From positions 1 through 64,000 of the forward strand of contig NZ_QYYD01000006.1 of assembly GCF_003591005.1 (NCBI RefSeq): a DNA stretch of 64,000 bases. Direction: 5' to 3'. The translations under genes and the position numbers were made by a program. The notes beneath the pieces are model-generated. The model was not told where the DNA came from. It did not search any database and worked only from the letters and a program-made list of their open reading frames with translations. Positions 36,771-47,533 of the stretch are shown piece by piece. The first letter of the stretch is position 1, and each line of letters opens with the position of its first letter. Source of the DNA: Rhodopseudomonas palustris (GTDB taxonomy: Bacteria; Pseudomonadota; Alphaproteobacteria; Rhizobiales; Xanthobacteraceae).

Positions 36771-37271
36771 GTGCGGGTTGCGGCCGGGCAGCGCAGCCGC
36801 GGCTGGCTGACCGCGGCCGGCCTCACCATCCCGGTGGCGCTCGGCCGCGGCGGCATCCTGGCCAACAAGCGCGAGGGCGACGGCGGCACGCCGCGCGGCA
36901 GCTTCCGGCCGCTGCGGCTGTGGTGGCGCGCCGACCGCCTGCCGCGCCCGCGCACCTTGCTGCCGGTCCGGCCGATCACCGCCGAGGACGCCTGGTGCGA
37001 GGACCCGGCGAGCCGGCACTACAACCGCCCGCTCCGCCGCGGCGCGAGCGAGTCGGGCGACCGGCTGCGGCGCGACGACCACCTCTACGACCTGATCATC
37101 GAGATCGACCACAACACCCGGCCGCGGGTCAAAGGCCGCGGCAGCGCGGTTTTCCTGCATCTCGCCCGCGACAATTTCGGTCCCACCGCCGGCTGCATCG
37201 CCATGGCGCGCAGCAATCTGCTGAGGCTGCTGGCGCGGATCGGACCGCGGACGAAGATTGTGATCGGGTAG
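36771..37271 (+). CDS. L,D-transpeptidase (YkuD-like) family protein
   Basis: About 166 residues. The core LTIPVALGRGGILANKREGDGGTPRGSFRPL and the catalytic GPTAGCIAMARSNLLRLL (Cys in AGC), with His in VFLHLA, mark the YkuD/ErfK cross-linking fold. No signal peptide or membrane anchor is visible in any start I can justify. The start is uncertain: GTG at 36771 and TTG at 36702 are both in frame, neither with a good ribosome site. Divergent from the response-regulator gene. Role in peptidoglycan 3-3 cross-links is inferred from family. Confidence 0.75.
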   Translation: MRVAAGQRSRGWLTAAGLTIPVALGRGGILANKREGDGGTPRGSFRPLRLWWRADRLPRPRTLLPVRPITAEDAWCEDPASRHYNRPLRRGASESGDRLRRDDHLYDLIIEIDHNTRPRVKGRGSAVFLHLARDNFGPTAGCIAMARSNLLRLLARIGPRTKIVIG

Positions 37272-37286
37272 GGGCCACACTCCCGA

Positions 37287-37391
37287 CCGTCATCGCCCGG
37301 CTTGTCCGGGCGACCCAGTATCCCAGAGCTTTCGTTGCTGGAGATTGACGCTCTACGATACTGGGCCACCGGCTTTCGCGGGTGGTGACGG
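37287..37391. repeat. Family B-like palindromic element
   Basis: Arms CCGTCATCGCCCGG...CCGGGCGACCCAGTAT and inverted ATACTGGGCCACC...GGTGGTGACGG, a variant with a distinct inner arm (CCAGTAT/ATACTGG). It lies 16 bases after the L,D-transpeptidase stop, between two convergent genes. Confidence 0.75.
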
Positions 37392-37432
37392 CTGAGAGCG
37401 AGGCGACGCCGCGGCCGAACTCGGCCGTCCGC

Positions 37433-38101
37433 CTACCGATGCCCGAAAATCGCCGAGCCGACCCGGACGTGGGTGGCGCCGAATTCGATGGCGGTGGCGA
37501 AATCGGCGCTCATGCCCATCGACAGCTGGGTGAGATTGTTGCGCTTGGCGATCTTGGCCGTCACGGCGAAATGCGGGGCCGGCGCTTCGTCGACCGGCGG
37601 GATGCACATCAGGCCGCTGATCGTCAGCCCCCAGCGCTCGCGGCAGGCGGCGATGAAGCCGTCGGCCTCCTGCGGCGCCACCCCGGCCTTCTGCGGCTCC
37701 TCGCCGGTATTGACCTGGACGAACAGCTCGACCGCGCGCCCGCTCGCCGGCAGCGCCTTGCCGAGCGCCTCGGCAAGGCTCGGCCGGTCAACCGAATGGA
37801 TTGCGTCGAACAGCGCGACCGCTTCCTTGACCTTGTTGGACTGCAGCGGCCCGATCAAATGCAGCTGGGTGCCGGGATGCTCGGCGAGCAGCGGCGGCCA
37901 TTTGGCCTTGGCCTCCTGCACGCGATTCTCGCCGAACACGCGCTGGCCCGCCGCCAGCACCGGCGCGATGGCATCCGCCTCAAAAGTCTTCGACACCGCG
38001 ATCAGCGTCACCGACGACCGCTCACGCCGCGCCTCGCGGCAGGCCCGGGCGATCTCCTGCTCGACCGCCGCCAGCCCTTCCGCCTGCATTGCACTCGTCA
38101 T
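37433..38101 (-). CDS. yggS: YggS-family PLP homeostasis protein
   Basis: 222 residues. LIAVSKTFEADAI carries the PLP Lys; FGENRVQEAKAKW, HLIGPLQSNKV and the final GATHVRVGSAIFGHR are family hallmarks. It binds PLP without a catalytic reaction and balances cellular PLP. Start at 38101 (MTSAMQ); Met5 is an alternative. It precedes the diguanylate cyclase gene divergently. Confidence 0.92.
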   Translation of the reverse strand: MTSAMQAEGLAAVEQEIARACREARRERSSVTLIAVSKTFEADAIAPVLAAGQRVFGENRVQEAKAKWPPLLAEHPGTQLHLIGPLQSNKVKEAVALFDAIHSVDRPSLAEALGKALPASGRAVELFVQVNTGEEPQKAGVAPQEADGFIAACRERWGLTISGLMCIPPVDEAPAPHFAVTAKIAKRNNLTQLSMGMSADFATAIEFGATHVRVGSAIFGHR

Positions 38102-38219
38102 GTCGCAGAGCCCGGTATCAACTTGGAGACAAAGCCGAAAAGGTAATAGGGGACGGCGAACCGGGGCGTCGATACCAACAAACGCGTGTGCCTTCGCTCA
38201 AATTGTACCGAGTTGAAGA

Positions 38220-38237
38220 AAGGGTTCTTGAACCCTT
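38220..38237. promoter_or_regulatory. Perfect palindrome before GGDEF gene
   Basis: AAGGGTTC-TT-GAACCCTT, 8-base arms around two bases, ending 36 bases before the diguanylate cyclase start. The spacing suits an operator or a short RNA hairpin. No cognate factor identified. Confidence 0.45.
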
Positions 38238-38273
38238 GCTCCTAGGTTGCTTACGGGGTTTCAGGGGGCAACG

Positions 38274-39950
38274 ATGTCACGCATCGCCATCATTCGCAAG
38301 AAAGCGAAGCTGAGAGGGCTGCTCGGGATTCGCGCCAGGCTGGTGATCCTGGGGTTGATCCTGGTATGCCCGCTGATGGTCGATCGGGTTCGCCTGCTCG
38401 AGCACACCCGCGCCAGTCAGCTCGCCGCCGTCACCAACAATGTCGCGACGCTGGCGCAACGCGCCGCGGACGCGCAGCGCGAAGTCATTTCCTCGGTCGA
38501 AGCGGTGCTGAAGTCCGCCGCCTACATCCACGCCAGCGCGTCGCAGATCGGGCGCAGCTGCAGCATCCTGCGCGCCAGCCTGCGGGTCGATCTGCCGTCG
38601 GTGCGGATGCTGTCGGTCGCGGACAAGAACGGCCTGGTGTATTGCTCGACCGCGTCGGCTTTCGTCGGCGCCCAGGTCAGCGACCGCGCATATTTTCGAC
38701 GGGCGCTGGAGATACACGATTTCGTCGTGAGCGATTTCCTGGTCGGCACGCAGAGCGGCAAGGGCACGATCCTTGCGGCGTATCCGGTGTCGGCAATCGA
38801 CTTCAGCGAAGAGGCGGTGCTGATCGCCGGCATCAACCTCGACTGGCTGTCGGACATCATGAGCAACCTGGCCGGCCATGCCGGGCTCAGCGTCGTCATG
38901 ATCGACGGCGAGGGCACCGTGCTGGCCGCCTCGCCGAATCAGCGCCAGCAGATCGGCTTCAAGCTCGATCAGGCGCCGCTGGCGTTTGCGCTCGGAGCCA
39001 ATCCGCCGGACCGCGAACTGGCCACCACGCATGATGACGACGACCGCCTGCTGACGGTGTCCCGGATTCCAGGCACCAACGCACGGCTGGTGGCGACGCT
39101 GGATGAAAGCGTCGTCTCCGCCGCGATCGATCAGGAAATCTTCACCGCCTATCTGCAATTGGGGCTGGTCTGTCTGATGGTCCTGCTCGGCGCGTTGATT
39201 GCGGCCGAACGGCTGATCGTGAAGCCGATCTCGATGCTGACCTCGGCGGCGCAGCGGTTTGCCCATGGCGATTGGGCGGCGCGAGCCAATCGCACCAGGC
39301 TGCCATCCGAATTCCAGCCGCTGGCGCGCGCCTTCAATGCGATGGCGGCCCAGCTTGGGCAGCGCGAGCGCGAATTGGTGGCGACCAACAACAACCTGTC
39401 GAGGATCGCCTCGATGGACCTGCTCAGCGGCCTCGCCAATCGCCGCGGCTTCCAGGCCCGGCTCGATGTCGAGTGGATGCGTGCCGCGCAGCACGGCCGC
39501 CCGCTCGCATTGCTGATGCTCGACGTCGACCATTTCAAGATGTTCAACGACAGCTATGGCCATCCGGAGGGCGACGCCTGCCTGTCGCGGGTCGGCGAAG
39601 CGCTCGCCGCCGTCGCCGACGACACCGGCGGCTTCGCGGCACGCTATGGCGGCGAGGAATTCTGCCTGCTGTTGCCGGAAGCCGACGCCGCCACCGCCAT
39701 GGGGGTCGGCGAGATGGTCCGCGCCACCATCGAGCGCCTGGCGCTGCCCCATCGCAGCAGCGTGTTCCAGCGTGTCACCATCAGCGTCGGCGTCGCCGCG
39801 GCGGTGCCGGCAGCCGACGCTGCGCCGACCGATCTGGTCGAAGCCGCCGACGCGGCGCTGTACGCGGCCAAGCATCGCGGCCGCAACACCGTGGTCGAGC
39901 ACGGCTTCGTGCGGACTGCCGATCCGGTCGCGATGGCGTTCGCGAGCTGA
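38274..39950 (+). CDS. Membrane diguanylate cyclase (Cache-HAMP-GGDEF)
   Basis: 558 residues. Membrane helix about 20-38, a periplasmic double-Cache-like sensor (about 40-290), second membrane helix about 293-311, HAMP (about 315-368), then GGDEF (about 378-545) with RYGGEEF (459-463). The active-site motif is intact, so c-di-GMP synthesis is expected. The I-site RxxD that should precede it is replaced (T-G-G-F, 451-454), so product inhibition is probably lost. The ATG at 38274 was chosen over an upstream in-frame codon. A perfect palindrome lies just upstream. Confidence 0.9.
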   Translation: MSRIAIIRKKAKLRGLLGIRARLVILGLILVCPLMVDRVRLLEHTRASQLAAVTNNVATLAQRAADAQREVISSVEAVLKSAAYIHASASQIGRSCSILRASLRVDLPSVRMLSVADKNGLVYCSTASAFVGAQVSDRAYFRRALEIHDFVVSDFLVGTQSGKGTILAAYPVSAIDFSEEAVLIAGINLDWLSDIMSNLAGHAGLSVVMIDGEGTVLAASPNQRQQIGFKLDQAPLAFALGANPPDRELATTHDDDDRLLTVSRIPGTNARLVATLDESVVSAAIDQEIFTAYLQLGLVCLMVLLGALIAAERLIVKPISMLTSAAQRFAHGDWAARANRTRLPSEFQPLARAFNAMAAQLGQRERELVATNNNLSRIASMDLLSGLANRRGFQARLDVEWMRAAQHGRPLALLMLDVDHFKMFNDSYGHPEGDACLSRVGEALAAVADDTGGFAARYGGEEFCLLLPEADAATAMGVGEMVRATIERLALPHRSSVFQRVTISVGVAAAVPAADAAPTDLVEAADAALYAAKHRGRNTVVEHGFVRTADPVAMAFAS

Positions 39951-40151
39951 CCCCGGCGGCGCCGCGCCGGCTGCCGCCCCCCCGGACTGGCGCGCCGTGC
40001 CATCCCATTGACCGGGCGCCGGGTTTCGTGGCCTAGTCCGCGCGCCTTGCGCGAATTGTCCCAGAGCCCCGCAGCGGTTTGCGACCTCGTCCGCGCTCCA
40101 TCCGCAGCGCCCGAACCGGCATCCGATCGACTCCAGCCCGACTGATCTTTC

Positions 40152-42776
40152 ATGAGCAACGAACGTTACAACGCCCGCGAATCCGAACCGAAATGGCAGG
40201 CGAAGTGGGACGAGGCGAAGATTTTCGCCACGCAGAACGACGACCCGCGTCCAAAGTATTATGTGCTGGAGATGTTTCCATATCCGTCCGGGCGGATCCA
40301 TATGGGTCACGTCCGCAACTACACCATGGGCGACGTGGTGGCGCGAACGATGCGGGCGCGCGGTTACAACGTGCTGCATCCGATGGGCTGGGATGCGTTC
40401 GGCCTGCCGGCCGAGAACGCGGCGATCGAGCGCAAGGTCGCCCCCAAGGCGTGGACCTACGACAACATCGCGGCGATGAAGAAGCAGCTGCAGACCATGG
40501 GGCTGTCGCTCGACTGGGCGCGCGAATTCGCGACCTGCGACCCGCGCTACTACAAGCATCAGCAGAAGATGTTTCTGGATTTCCTGAAGGCGGGTCTCGC
40601 CGAACGGGAAACCCGCAAGCTCAATTGGGATCCGGTCGACATGACCGTGCTGGCCAACGAGCAGGTGATCGACGGCCGCGGCTGGCGCTCCGGCGCCGTC
40701 GTCGAGCTGCGCGAGATGAACCAGTGGGTGTTCAAAATCACCAAATACGCGCAGGAGCTGCTGGACGCGCTGGACACGCTCGACCGCTGGCCCGACAAGG
40801 TGCGGCTGATGCAGCGCAACTGGATCGGCCGCAGCGAGGGGCTTCTGGTCCGCTTCGCGCTTGATCCCAAGACCACGCCGGGCGGCGAGACCGAGCTGAA
40901 GATCTTCACGACGCGGCCCGACACGCTGTTCGGCGCCAAGTTCATGGCGATCGCGGCGGATCATCCGCTGGCACAGGCGGCGGCTGCGAAAGACCCGAAG
41001 ATCGCGGCCTTCGTCGAGGACTGCAAGAAGCGCGGCACCGCGCAGGCCGAGATCGACACCGCCGAGAAGCAGGGCATCGACACCGGCATCCGCGCCGTGC
41101 ATCCGTTCGATCCGAACTGGCAGATTCCGGTCTATGTGGCGAATTTCGTGCTGATGGAATACGGCACCGGCGCCATCTTCGGCTGCCCGGCGCACGACCA
41201 GCGCGACCTCGACTTCGTCAACAAATATCAGCTTGGTAACACCCCGGTGGTCTGCCCCGAGGGCCAGGACCCGGCCAGCTTTGTCATCACCGACGAGGCC
41301 TATGACGGCGACGGCCGGATGATCAATTCGCGCTTCCTCGACGGCATGAGCATCGCCGACGCCAAGGAGGAAGTCGCCAGGCGCCTGGAGACGGCGCAGC
41401 TCGGCGGTGCGCCGGTCGCCGAGCGTAAGGTCAACTTCCGGCTGCGCGACTGGGGCATCTCGCGCCAGCGCTATTGGGGTTGCCCGATCCCGGTGATCCA
41501 TTGCGAGGTGTGCGGCGTCGTGCCGGTGCCCGACAAGGATCTGCCGGTCGAGCTGCCGGAGGACGTGTCGTTCGACAAGCCCGGCAACGCGCTCGATCAC
41601 CATCCGACCTGGAAGCACGTCGCCTGCCCGCAATGCGGCGGCAAGGCGCAGCGCGAAACCGACACCATGGATACGTTCGTCGATTCGTCCTGGTACTTCG
41701 CGCGCTTCACCGATCCGTGGAACGAGACCGCGCCGACCACGCGGCCGGTGGTGGATCGCATGCTGCCGGTCGATCAGTATATCGGCGGCGTCGAGCACGC
41801 GATTCTGCATCTGCTGTACAGCCGGTTCTTCACCCGGGCCATGAAGGCGACCGGCCACGTCGGGCTCGACGAGCCGTTCCGGGGCATGTTCACGCAAGGC
41901 ATGGTGGTGCACGAGACTTACCGGACCGCTGACGGCCACTTCGCCTCGCCGGCCGAGATCGCCATCACGGTCGAGGGTGATACGCGCAAGGCGACGCTGC
42001 TCGATGGCGGCACGCCGGTCGAGATCGGCCCGATCGAGAAGATGTCGAAGTCGAAGCGCAACACCGTCGATCCCGACGAGATCATCGGCAGCTACGGCGC
42101 CGATACCGCGCGCTGGTTCATGCTGTCGGATTCGCCGCCGGACCGCGACGTGATCTGGAGCGAGGAGGGCGTCAAGGGCGCCTCGCGCTTCGTGCAGCGG
42201 CTGTGGCGGATGGTCAACGACGCCGCGGAGATCGCCAAAGCGGCCCCGGCGACCAAGCCAGAAAGCTTCGGCGCCGAGGCACTGGCGGTGCGCAAGGCGG
42301 CGCATGGCGCTCTCGACAAGGTGTTGTCCGGCATCGAGCGGCTGGCCTTCAACGTCAGCCTCGCCCACATCCGCGAATTCTCCAACGGCCTCGGCGACGT
42401 GCTGGCCAAGGCCGGCACGCCGGCGCCGGATCTCGCTTGGGCGATTCGCGAAGCGTCGGTCATTCTGGTGCAGCTGTTCCACCCGATGATGCCGCATCTG
42501 GCCGAAGAGTGCTGGACCGTACTGGCCCAGCCGGGTCTGGTGTCCGAGGCCGCCTGGCCACAGATCGAGCGCGATCTGTTGGTCGAGGACAGCATCACGT
42601 TGCCGGTGCAGGTCAATGGCAAGAAGCGCGCCGAGGTCACGGTGCCCCGGGCTGCCGCAACCGCCGAAATTGAGGCTGCCGTTTTGGCCCTTGATGCGGT
42701 AAGACAGGCCCTGGACGGCAAGCCCGTTCGCAAGGTGATCGTGGTTCCGCAGAGGATCGTGAATGTCGTCGGCTAG
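40152..42776 (+). CDS. leuS: Leucyl-tRNA synthetase
   Basis: 874 residues, the bacterial LeuRS length. Class I motifs: HIGH-type in [14 protein letters not shown] and [10 protein letters not shown]; the CP1 editing domain (about 225-415) contains [13 protein letters not shown]. Charges tRNA-Leu and proofreads. The lptE gene starts 14 bases before the leuS stop and holA follows, a conserved three-gene unit in Rhizobiales. Confidence 0.97.
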   Translation: MSNERYNARESEPKWQAKWDEAKIFATQNDDPRPKYYVLEMFPYPSGRIHMGHVRNYTMGDVVARTMRARGYNVLHPMGWDAFGLPAENAAIERKVAPKAWTYDNIAAMKKQLQTMGLSLDWAREFATCDPRYYKHQQKMFLDFLKAGLAERETRKLNWDPVDMTVLANEQVIDGRGWRSGAVVELREMNQWVFKITKYAQELLDALDTLDRWPDKVRLMQRNWIGRSEGLLVRFALDPKTTPGGETELKIFTTRPDTLFGAKFMAIAADHPLAQAAAAKDPKIAAFVEDCKKRGTAQAEIDTAEKQGIDTGIRAVHPFDPNWQIPVYVANFVLMEYGTGAIFGCPAHDQRDLDFVNKYQLGNTPVVCPEGQDPASFVITDEAYDGDGRMINSRFLDGMSIADAKEEVARRLETAQLGGAPVAERKVNFRLRDWGISRQRYWGCPIPVIHCEVCGVVPVPDKDLPVELPEDVSFDKPGNALDHHPTWKHVACPQCGGKAQRETDTMDTFVDSSWYFARFTDPWNETAPTTRPVVDRMLPVDQYIGGVEHAILHLLYSRFFTRAMKATGHVGLDEPFRGMFTQGMVVHETYRTADGHFASPAEIAITVEGDTRKATLLDGGTPVEIGPIEKMSKSKRNTVDPDEIIGSYGADTARWFMLSDSPPDRDVIWSEEGVKGASRFVQRLWRMVNDAAEIAKAAPATKPESFGAEALAVRKAAHGALDKVLSGIERLAFNVSLAHIREFSNGLGDVLAKAGTPAPDLAWAIREASVILVQLFHPMMPHLAEECWTVLAQPGLVSEAAWPQIERDLLVEDSITLPVQVNGKKRAEVTVPRAAATAEIEAAVLALDAVRQALDGKPVRKVIVVPQRIVNVVG

Positions 42777-43323
42777 GTCTGCTGGAGCGAGAATGGGGAT
42801 CAGGCTGGCGCTGGTGGCGGTGCTGGCATTGCCGCTCGCGGCCTGTTTCCAGCCGATGTATGCGGACCGCGGCGATGGCTCGCCGACGCTGCGCGACAAG
42901 CTCGCCGCCGTGCAGGTGCCGCCGCTCGACGTCCCAAACAGTTCGCGCAACGCCCGAATCGGTGTCGAGATTCGCAACGCGCTGATGTTCAAGATGTACG
43001 GCGCCGCCACCGGCGCGCCGCCGCTGTATACGCTGGCGCTGAACATCAACTCGTCGCGGTCGTCACTGATCGTCGATCCCAACACCACGCTGCCGACCAT
43101 CGAGAACTACGGCATCGACGCCAACTTCCGGCTGATCGAGATCGCCACCGGCAAGGTCGTGCTGACCGGCAACACCTTCTCGCGCGTCGAATACGACGTG
43201 CCGGGCCAGACCCAGCGCTTCGCCCGGACCCGCGCCGGCCGCGACGCCGAGGACCGCGCCGCGCAGGAAATCGCCGAAAACATCAACACCCGGCTGGCGT
43301 CGTTCTTCTACGCCGGCATGTGA
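42763..43323 (+). CDS. lptE: LPS-assembly lipoprotein LptE
   Basis: 186 residues. A lipoprotein signal ends [13 protein letters not shown], with the lipobox Cys at residue 28, then a short beta/alpha fold with [22 protein letters not shown]. LptE plugs the LptD barrel that inserts LPS in the outer membrane. The start could be 42763 or the ATG at 42793 (MGIRLALV), which gives a tidier signal peptide. Overlaps leuS by 14 bases and precedes holA. Confidence 0.88.
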   Translation: MSSARSAGARMGIRLALVAVLALPLAACFQPMYADRGDGSPTLRDKLAAVQVPPLDVPNSSRNARIGVEIRNALMFKMYGAATGAPPLYTLALNINSSRSSLIVDPNTTLPTIENYGIDANFRLIEIATGKVVLTGNTFSRVEYDVPGQTQRFARTRAGRDAEDRAAQEIAENINTRLASFFYAGM

Positions 43324-43356
43324 GCCGGCAGCGCCGCTCGCCGATGTGAGACTGCC

Positions 43357-44385
43357 ATGGTCGCGCTGCGCGGCAGAGACGCCACCGCTTTCCTGGCTCG
43401 TCCCGATCCGGCCCGGCCGCTGATCCTGCTGTACGGCCCGGATTCCGGGCTGGTGCGCGAACGCGCCGACGCGCTGATCGCCTCGGCGCTCGACGACCCC
43501 AAGGACCCGTTCGCCCTGGTGCGGCTGGACGGCGACGAGCTCGCCGCCGAGCCGTCGCGGCTGGTCGACGAGGCGCTGGCGATCCCGATGTTCGGCGGCC
43601 GCCGGGCGATTCGCGTCCGCGCCGGGTCGCGCAGTTTCGTCGCCGGCGTCGAAGCGCTGGCGGCCTCGCCGCCGAGGGAATGCCGCGTCGTCATCGAGGC
43701 CGGCGACATCAAGCCCGACAACGCGCTGCGCAAGGCTTGCGAGAAGGCGGCGAGCGCGGTGGCGATCGGCTGCTATCCAGATGCCGAGGCCGATCTCGCC
43801 AAGCTGATCGACGACGAGCTGCGGGCCGCCAATCTGCAGATCGGCCGCGACGCCCGCGCGGTGCTGATGACGCTGCTCGGCGGCGACCGCCAGGCGTCGC
43901 GCAACGAGGTCCGCAAGCTCACGCTCTATGCCCACGGCCGCGGCGAGATCACGCTCGACGACGTCATGGCCTGCGTCTCCGACGCCTCCGATCTCAAGCT
44001 CGACGTCATCGTCGACGCGGCATTTTCGGGCAAGCCGCAGCTGGTCGAAACCGAGTTCGCCAAGGCGATGGTGGCCGGCACCTATCCGGGCCAGATCATC
44101 CTGGCGGCGCAGCGCCATGCCGCCTTCCTGCACAAGACCAGCCTGACGGTCGAATCCGGCACGCCGGCCGCCACCGCGCTCGACAGCGGCTTCCCGCGGC
44201 TGCATTTCTCCCGCAAGGCCGCGTCCGAAGCCGCGCTGCGCAATCTGTCGCCGGCGCGTCTGGCGCAGATCATCGAGCAACTCGCGGTCGCATCGCTCGA
44301 CACCCGCCGCCAAGCCGGCCTCGGCGCCGCCATCGCCCAGCGCACCCTGCTGTCGATCGCGGTGAGCGCGCGGCGGCGGAGTTAA
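43357..44385 (+). CDS. holA: DNA polymerase III subunit delta
   Basis: 342 residues. LILLYGPDSGLVRERADALI at the N-terminus, FGGRRAIRVRAG, a Lys-Leu-rich central lid region and the C-terminal collar segment ending RTLLSIAVSARRRS fit HolA. Delta opens the beta clamp in the clamp loader. Last gene of the leuS-lptE-holA unit; a family A palindromic element begins 49 bases downstream. Confidence 0.92.
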   Translation: MVALRGRDATAFLARPDPARPLILLYGPDSGLVRERADALIASALDDPKDPFALVRLDGDELAAEPSRLVDEALAIPMFGGRRAIRVRAGSRSFVAGVEALAASPPRECRVVIEAGDIKPDNALRKACEKAASAVAIGCYPDAEADLAKLIDDELRAANLQIGRDARAVLMTLLGGDRQASRNEVRKLTLYAHGRGEITLDDVMACVSDASDLKLDVIVDAAFSGKPQLVETEFAKAMVAGTYPGQIILAAQRHAAFLHKTSLTVESGTPAATALDSGFPRLHFSRKAASEAALRNLSPARLAQIIEQLAVASLDTRRQAGLGAAIAQRTLLSIAVSARRRS

Positions 44386-44433
44386 ACTAGATCGATGATT
44401 GATCGAAGCGACGACGCCTCCTCAACTGCGGAG

Positions 44434-44555
44434 CCGTCATCCTGAGGTGCGCGCGTAGCGCGCCTCGAAGGATGCGGCCAAGGTGTTCGCGGCTCATCCT
44501 TCGAGGCCGCCAGCGCCGCGCACAGCGCGGCACAGCGGGCACCTCAGGATGACGG
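44434..44555. repeat. Dispersed palindromic repeat, family A (second copy)
   Basis: Outer arms CCGTCATCCTGAGGT/ACCTCAGGATGACGG (15 bases, perfect), inner arms CCTCGAAGGATG/CATCCTTCGAGG. Same build as 8414-8534. Between holA and murJ. Confidence 0.88.
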
Positions 44556-44614
44556 CGGTGGGTCTATCAAATGCAGAACAGCTCCGACGCCTGCAAACAG
44601 GCTATAAGCGTCGC

Positions 44615-46171
44615 ATGATCCGCCCGCTGCTCACGGTCTCGGCTGGTACGCTGTCGTCTCGCCTGCTCGGCTTCGTGCGCGACGCGCTGATCGCGGCGCT
44701 GCTCGGCGCCGGGGCGGTGGCGGATGCGTTTTTGCTGGCGTTCCAGCTCGTCAACGTGACACGGCGGCTGCTGACCGAAGGCGCGCTGAATGCCGCGCTG
44801 GTGCCGGCTTGGCTGCGGGTGCGCGAGCACAACGGGCCGGCGGCCGCGGCGGCGTTCGCCGGGCGGCTGCTCGGCACGATGGCGCTGGCGACGCTGGTGC
44901 TGGCGCTGCTGGTCGGGGTGTTCATGCCGCTGTTGATTGCGCTGCTGGCGCCCGGCTTCGTCGGGCATCCGATGCTCGGCATGGCGGTGCGCGATGCGCG
45001 GCTGATGCTGCCGTATCTGGCGTTCGCCGGCCCGGTCGCGGTGATGATGGGGCTGTTCAACGCGCAGGGCAAAGTCGGGCTGACAGCATTCTCGCCGCTG
45101 CTGTTCAACGCCGCGCTGATCGTCGTGACCGCGGTGCTGCTGTTCGCCAGCGACGACGACGTCGTGGCGGCGTGGCTGCTGTCCGCCACCGTCGGCATTG
45201 CCGGGCTGCTGCAACTGTCGATCCTGGCGTTCAACGGACTCGGCGAGAAGCTGGCGGTGCCGCTGCGGGTGTCGTTCGACACCGCGATGCGGGCGTTCTT
45301 CGCCAAGGCGATCCCCGGCATGATCGCGGGTTCGGGGCCGCAGCTGCTGATCGTGATTGGCCCCATCGTGGCGTCGTCGACCCCCTCCGCGGTGTCGTGG
45401 CTGTACTTCGCCAACCGGCTGATCGAGCTGCCGCTCGGCATCGTCGGGGTGGCGATGGGCGCGGTGCTAGTGCCGGAACTGGCCCGCGCGGTGCGCGGCG
45501 GTGACCACGCCGCGCAAACGGAAGCCACGTCGCGCGGGCTCGAACTGGCGCTCGGCGTGGCGCTGCCGGCGACGCTCGGGCTGATCGTGCTGCGCGAGCC
45601 GATCGTCCGGCTGCTGTTCCAGCACGGCGCGTTTGGCGCCGAGGACACCGCCGCGACCGCGCTGGCGCTCGGCCTGCTGGCGCTCGGCCTTCCCGCGCAG
45701 GTGCTGGCCAAGACCTGGTCGGCGGCGTTCTACGCCCGCGAGGACACGCGCACGCCACTGATCGCGACCTTGATCGCACTCGGCGTCGCGCTGGCCGCGG
45801 CACTGCTGCTGGGGCGGCTGTTCGGCGCCGCCGGCGTCGCGGCGGCGATCGTGCTCGGCGGCTGGAGCAACGCCGCGGTGCTGCTGCGGCAGGGGCTGCG
45901 CCGCTTCGGCGTCAGCATCGATGCCGCTGCGCGCCGCCGCGTCGTACTGATCATGGTGGCCGCAGGCGCGATGGGCGCGTTGCTGATGCTCAAAGCCAGC
46001 TTCGCGCTGCCATGGGCGACGCCCGCCGGCACGCTGGCTCAGGCGGCCGCACTCGGCGTGCTGATCGGCGGCGGCCTGATCGTCTATGGCGGCCTGCTGG
46101 TGCTGTTCGGGGTGGTGCGTCCGGCCGCGCTGGGAACGGCGCTGCGGTCGCCGCGCGGCTTGCGCGGCTAG
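44615..46171 (+). CDS. murJ: Lipid II flippase MurJ
   Basis: 518 residues, 14 predicted membrane helices. The start [31 protein letters not shown] and [30 protein letters not shown] are MurJ signatures, including conserved Arg residues of the central cavity. It flips lipid II for peptidoglycan synthesis. The ATG at 44615 was preferred to longer frames that run into the repeat element. trpS follows 78 bases downstream, a common pairing. Confidence 0.94.
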   Translation: MIRPLLTVSAGTLSSRLLGFVRDALIAALLGAGAVADAFLLAFQLVNVTRRLLTEGALNAALVPAWLRVREHNGPAAAAAFAGRLLGTMALATLVLALLVGVFMPLLIALLAPGFVGHPMLGMAVRDARLMLPYLAFAGPVAVMMGLFNAQGKVGLTAFSPLLFNAALIVVTAVLLFASDDDVVAAWLLSATVGIAGLLQLSILAFNGLGEKLAVPLRVSFDTAMRAFFAKAIPGMIAGSGPQLLIVIGPIVASSTPSAVSWLYFANRLIELPLGIVGVAMGAVLVPELARAVRGGDHAAQTEATSRGLELALGVALPATLGLIVLREPIVRLLFQHGAFGAEDTAATALALGLLALGLPAQVLAKTWSAAFYAREDTRTPLIATLIALGVALAAALLLGRLFGAAGVAAAIVLGGWSNAAVLLRQGLRRFGVSIDAAARRRVVLIMVAAGAMGALLMLKASFALPWATPAGTLAQAAALGVLIGGGLIVYGGLLVLFGVVRPAALGTALRSPRGLRG

Positions 46172-46248
46172 CCGGCGCGTGCCAATGGACGGCGCGCCGC
46201 GCCGGTCCGACCTGGCGCGCGCCGACCGATCACGCGCAGGAACTGACC

Positions 46249-47298
46249 ATGACCACACAACGGGTATTTTCCGGCATCCAGCCCACCGGAAATCTGCATC
46301 TCGGCAACTATCTTGGCGCGATCGTCAACTTCGTGAAGATGCAGGAGACGCATAATTGCGTGTACTGCGTGGTCGATCTGCACGCCATCACGGTGCCGGT
46401 GACGGTATGGGGCGGACCGGACGAGCTGCGCAAGAACATCCGCGAGGTCACGGCCGCCTTTATCGCGGCGGGCATCGATCCGAAGAAGCAGATCATCTTC
46501 AACCAGAGCCAGGTTGCGGAACATTCCGAACTGGCCTGGGTGCTGAACTGCATCGCGCGGCTCGGCTGGCTCAATCGCATGACCCAGTTCAAGGAGAAGG
46601 CCGGCAAGGATCGCGAGAACGTCTCGGTCGGGCTCTACGACTATCCGGTGCTGATGGCGGCCGACATTCTGGTGTATCGCGCCACCCACGTGCCGGTCGG
46701 CGAAGACCAGAAGCAGCACGTCGAGCTGACCCGCGACATCGCCCAGAAGTTCAATAACGACTTCTCGGCCTCGATCGCCGCGCAGGGTTTCGGCGACGCG
46801 TACTTCCCGCTGCCCGAGCCAGTGATCACCGGCCCGGCGACGCGGGTGATGAGCCTGCGCGACGGCACCAAGAAGATGTCGAAGTCCGATCCGTCGGACT
46901 ACTCGCGCATCAACCTCACCGACGATGCCGAGGCCATCGCGCAGAAGATCCGCAAGGCCAAGACCGATCCGGAGCCGCTGCCTACCGAAGAGAAGGGCCT
47001 GGAGCCGCGGCCCGAAGCCGACAACCTGGTCGGCATCTACGCGGCGCTGTCGGGCAAGCCGAAGGCGGCGGTGCTCGGCGAATTCGGCGGCGCGCAGTTC
47101 TCGGCGTTCAAGTCGAACCTGGTCGATCTCGCAGTCGAGAAGCTGTCGCCGATCGCCGGCGAGATGAAGCGGCTGTCGGCCGACCACGCTTATGTCGACA
47201 GCGTCCTCGCCGACGGCAGCGACCGCGCCCGCGCGATCGCGGCCGAGACCATGGTGGCGGTGAAGGACATCATGGGCATGGTGCGCAAGAAGGGCTGA
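46249..47298 (+). CDS. trpS: Tryptophanyl-tRNA synthetase
   Basis: 349 residues. Class I motifs: [13 protein letters not shown] (HIGH type) and [13 protein letters not shown] (KMSKS). Typical bacterial TrpRS length and C-terminus ([15 protein letters not shown]). Preceded by murJ; a family B repeat begins 18 bases after the stop. Confidence 0.96.
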   Translation: MTTQRVFSGIQPTGNLHLGNYLGAIVNFVKMQETHNCVYCVVDLHAITVPVTVWGGPDELRKNIREVTAAFIAAGIDPKKQIIFNQSQVAEHSELAWVLNCIARLGWLNRMTQFKEKAGKDRENVSVGLYDYPVLMAADILVYRATHVPVGEDQKQHVELTRDIAQKFNNDFSASIAAQGFGDAYFPLPEPVITGPATRVMSLRDGTKKMSKSDPSDYSRINLTDDAEAIAQKIRKAKTDPEPLPTEEKGLEPRPEADNLVGIYAALSGKPKAAVLGEFGGAQFSAFKSNLVDLAVEKLSPIAGEMKRLSADHAYVDSVLADGSDRARAIAAETMVAVKDIMGMVRKKG

Positions 47299-47315
47299 GG
47301 CGCCTCCCGCAAGGT

Positions 47316-47440
47316 CCGTCAGGGCCGGGCTCGACCCGGCCATCCATCCTCTTCGCAACGACTCTTCCAAGATGGATGCGCGGGCCTTCGCCGCGCCGGA
47401 GGCGTTCGGCCCCGCAGGCGGGTCAAGCCCGCGCATGACG
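47316..47440. repeat. Family B palindromic repeat with insertion
   Basis: Left half CCGTCAGGGCCGGG...CCCGGCCATCCATC, right half GATGGATGCGCGGG...CCCGCGCATGACG, with an extra GC-rich segment (about 47392-47420) breaking the right arm. The flank CTGTGCTTGGGG also follows the copy at 34182. Starts 18 bases after the trpS stop. Confidence 0.8.
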
Positions 47441-47533
47441 ACTGTGCTTGGGGCGACACCTTGTCCTTCCCGCTGCCGCCATGTCAGCATCGCCCGGTAG
47501 CGCGGGCGCGCGCTTGGAACTTCGGGAACACCA

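Noticed and set aside
38277-43100. A 1607-codon open frame on the minus strand
   Set aside because: It lies wholly opposite the diguanylate cyclase, leuS and lptE genes. Long antisense frames are expected at this GC content, and the translation has no recognisable domain.
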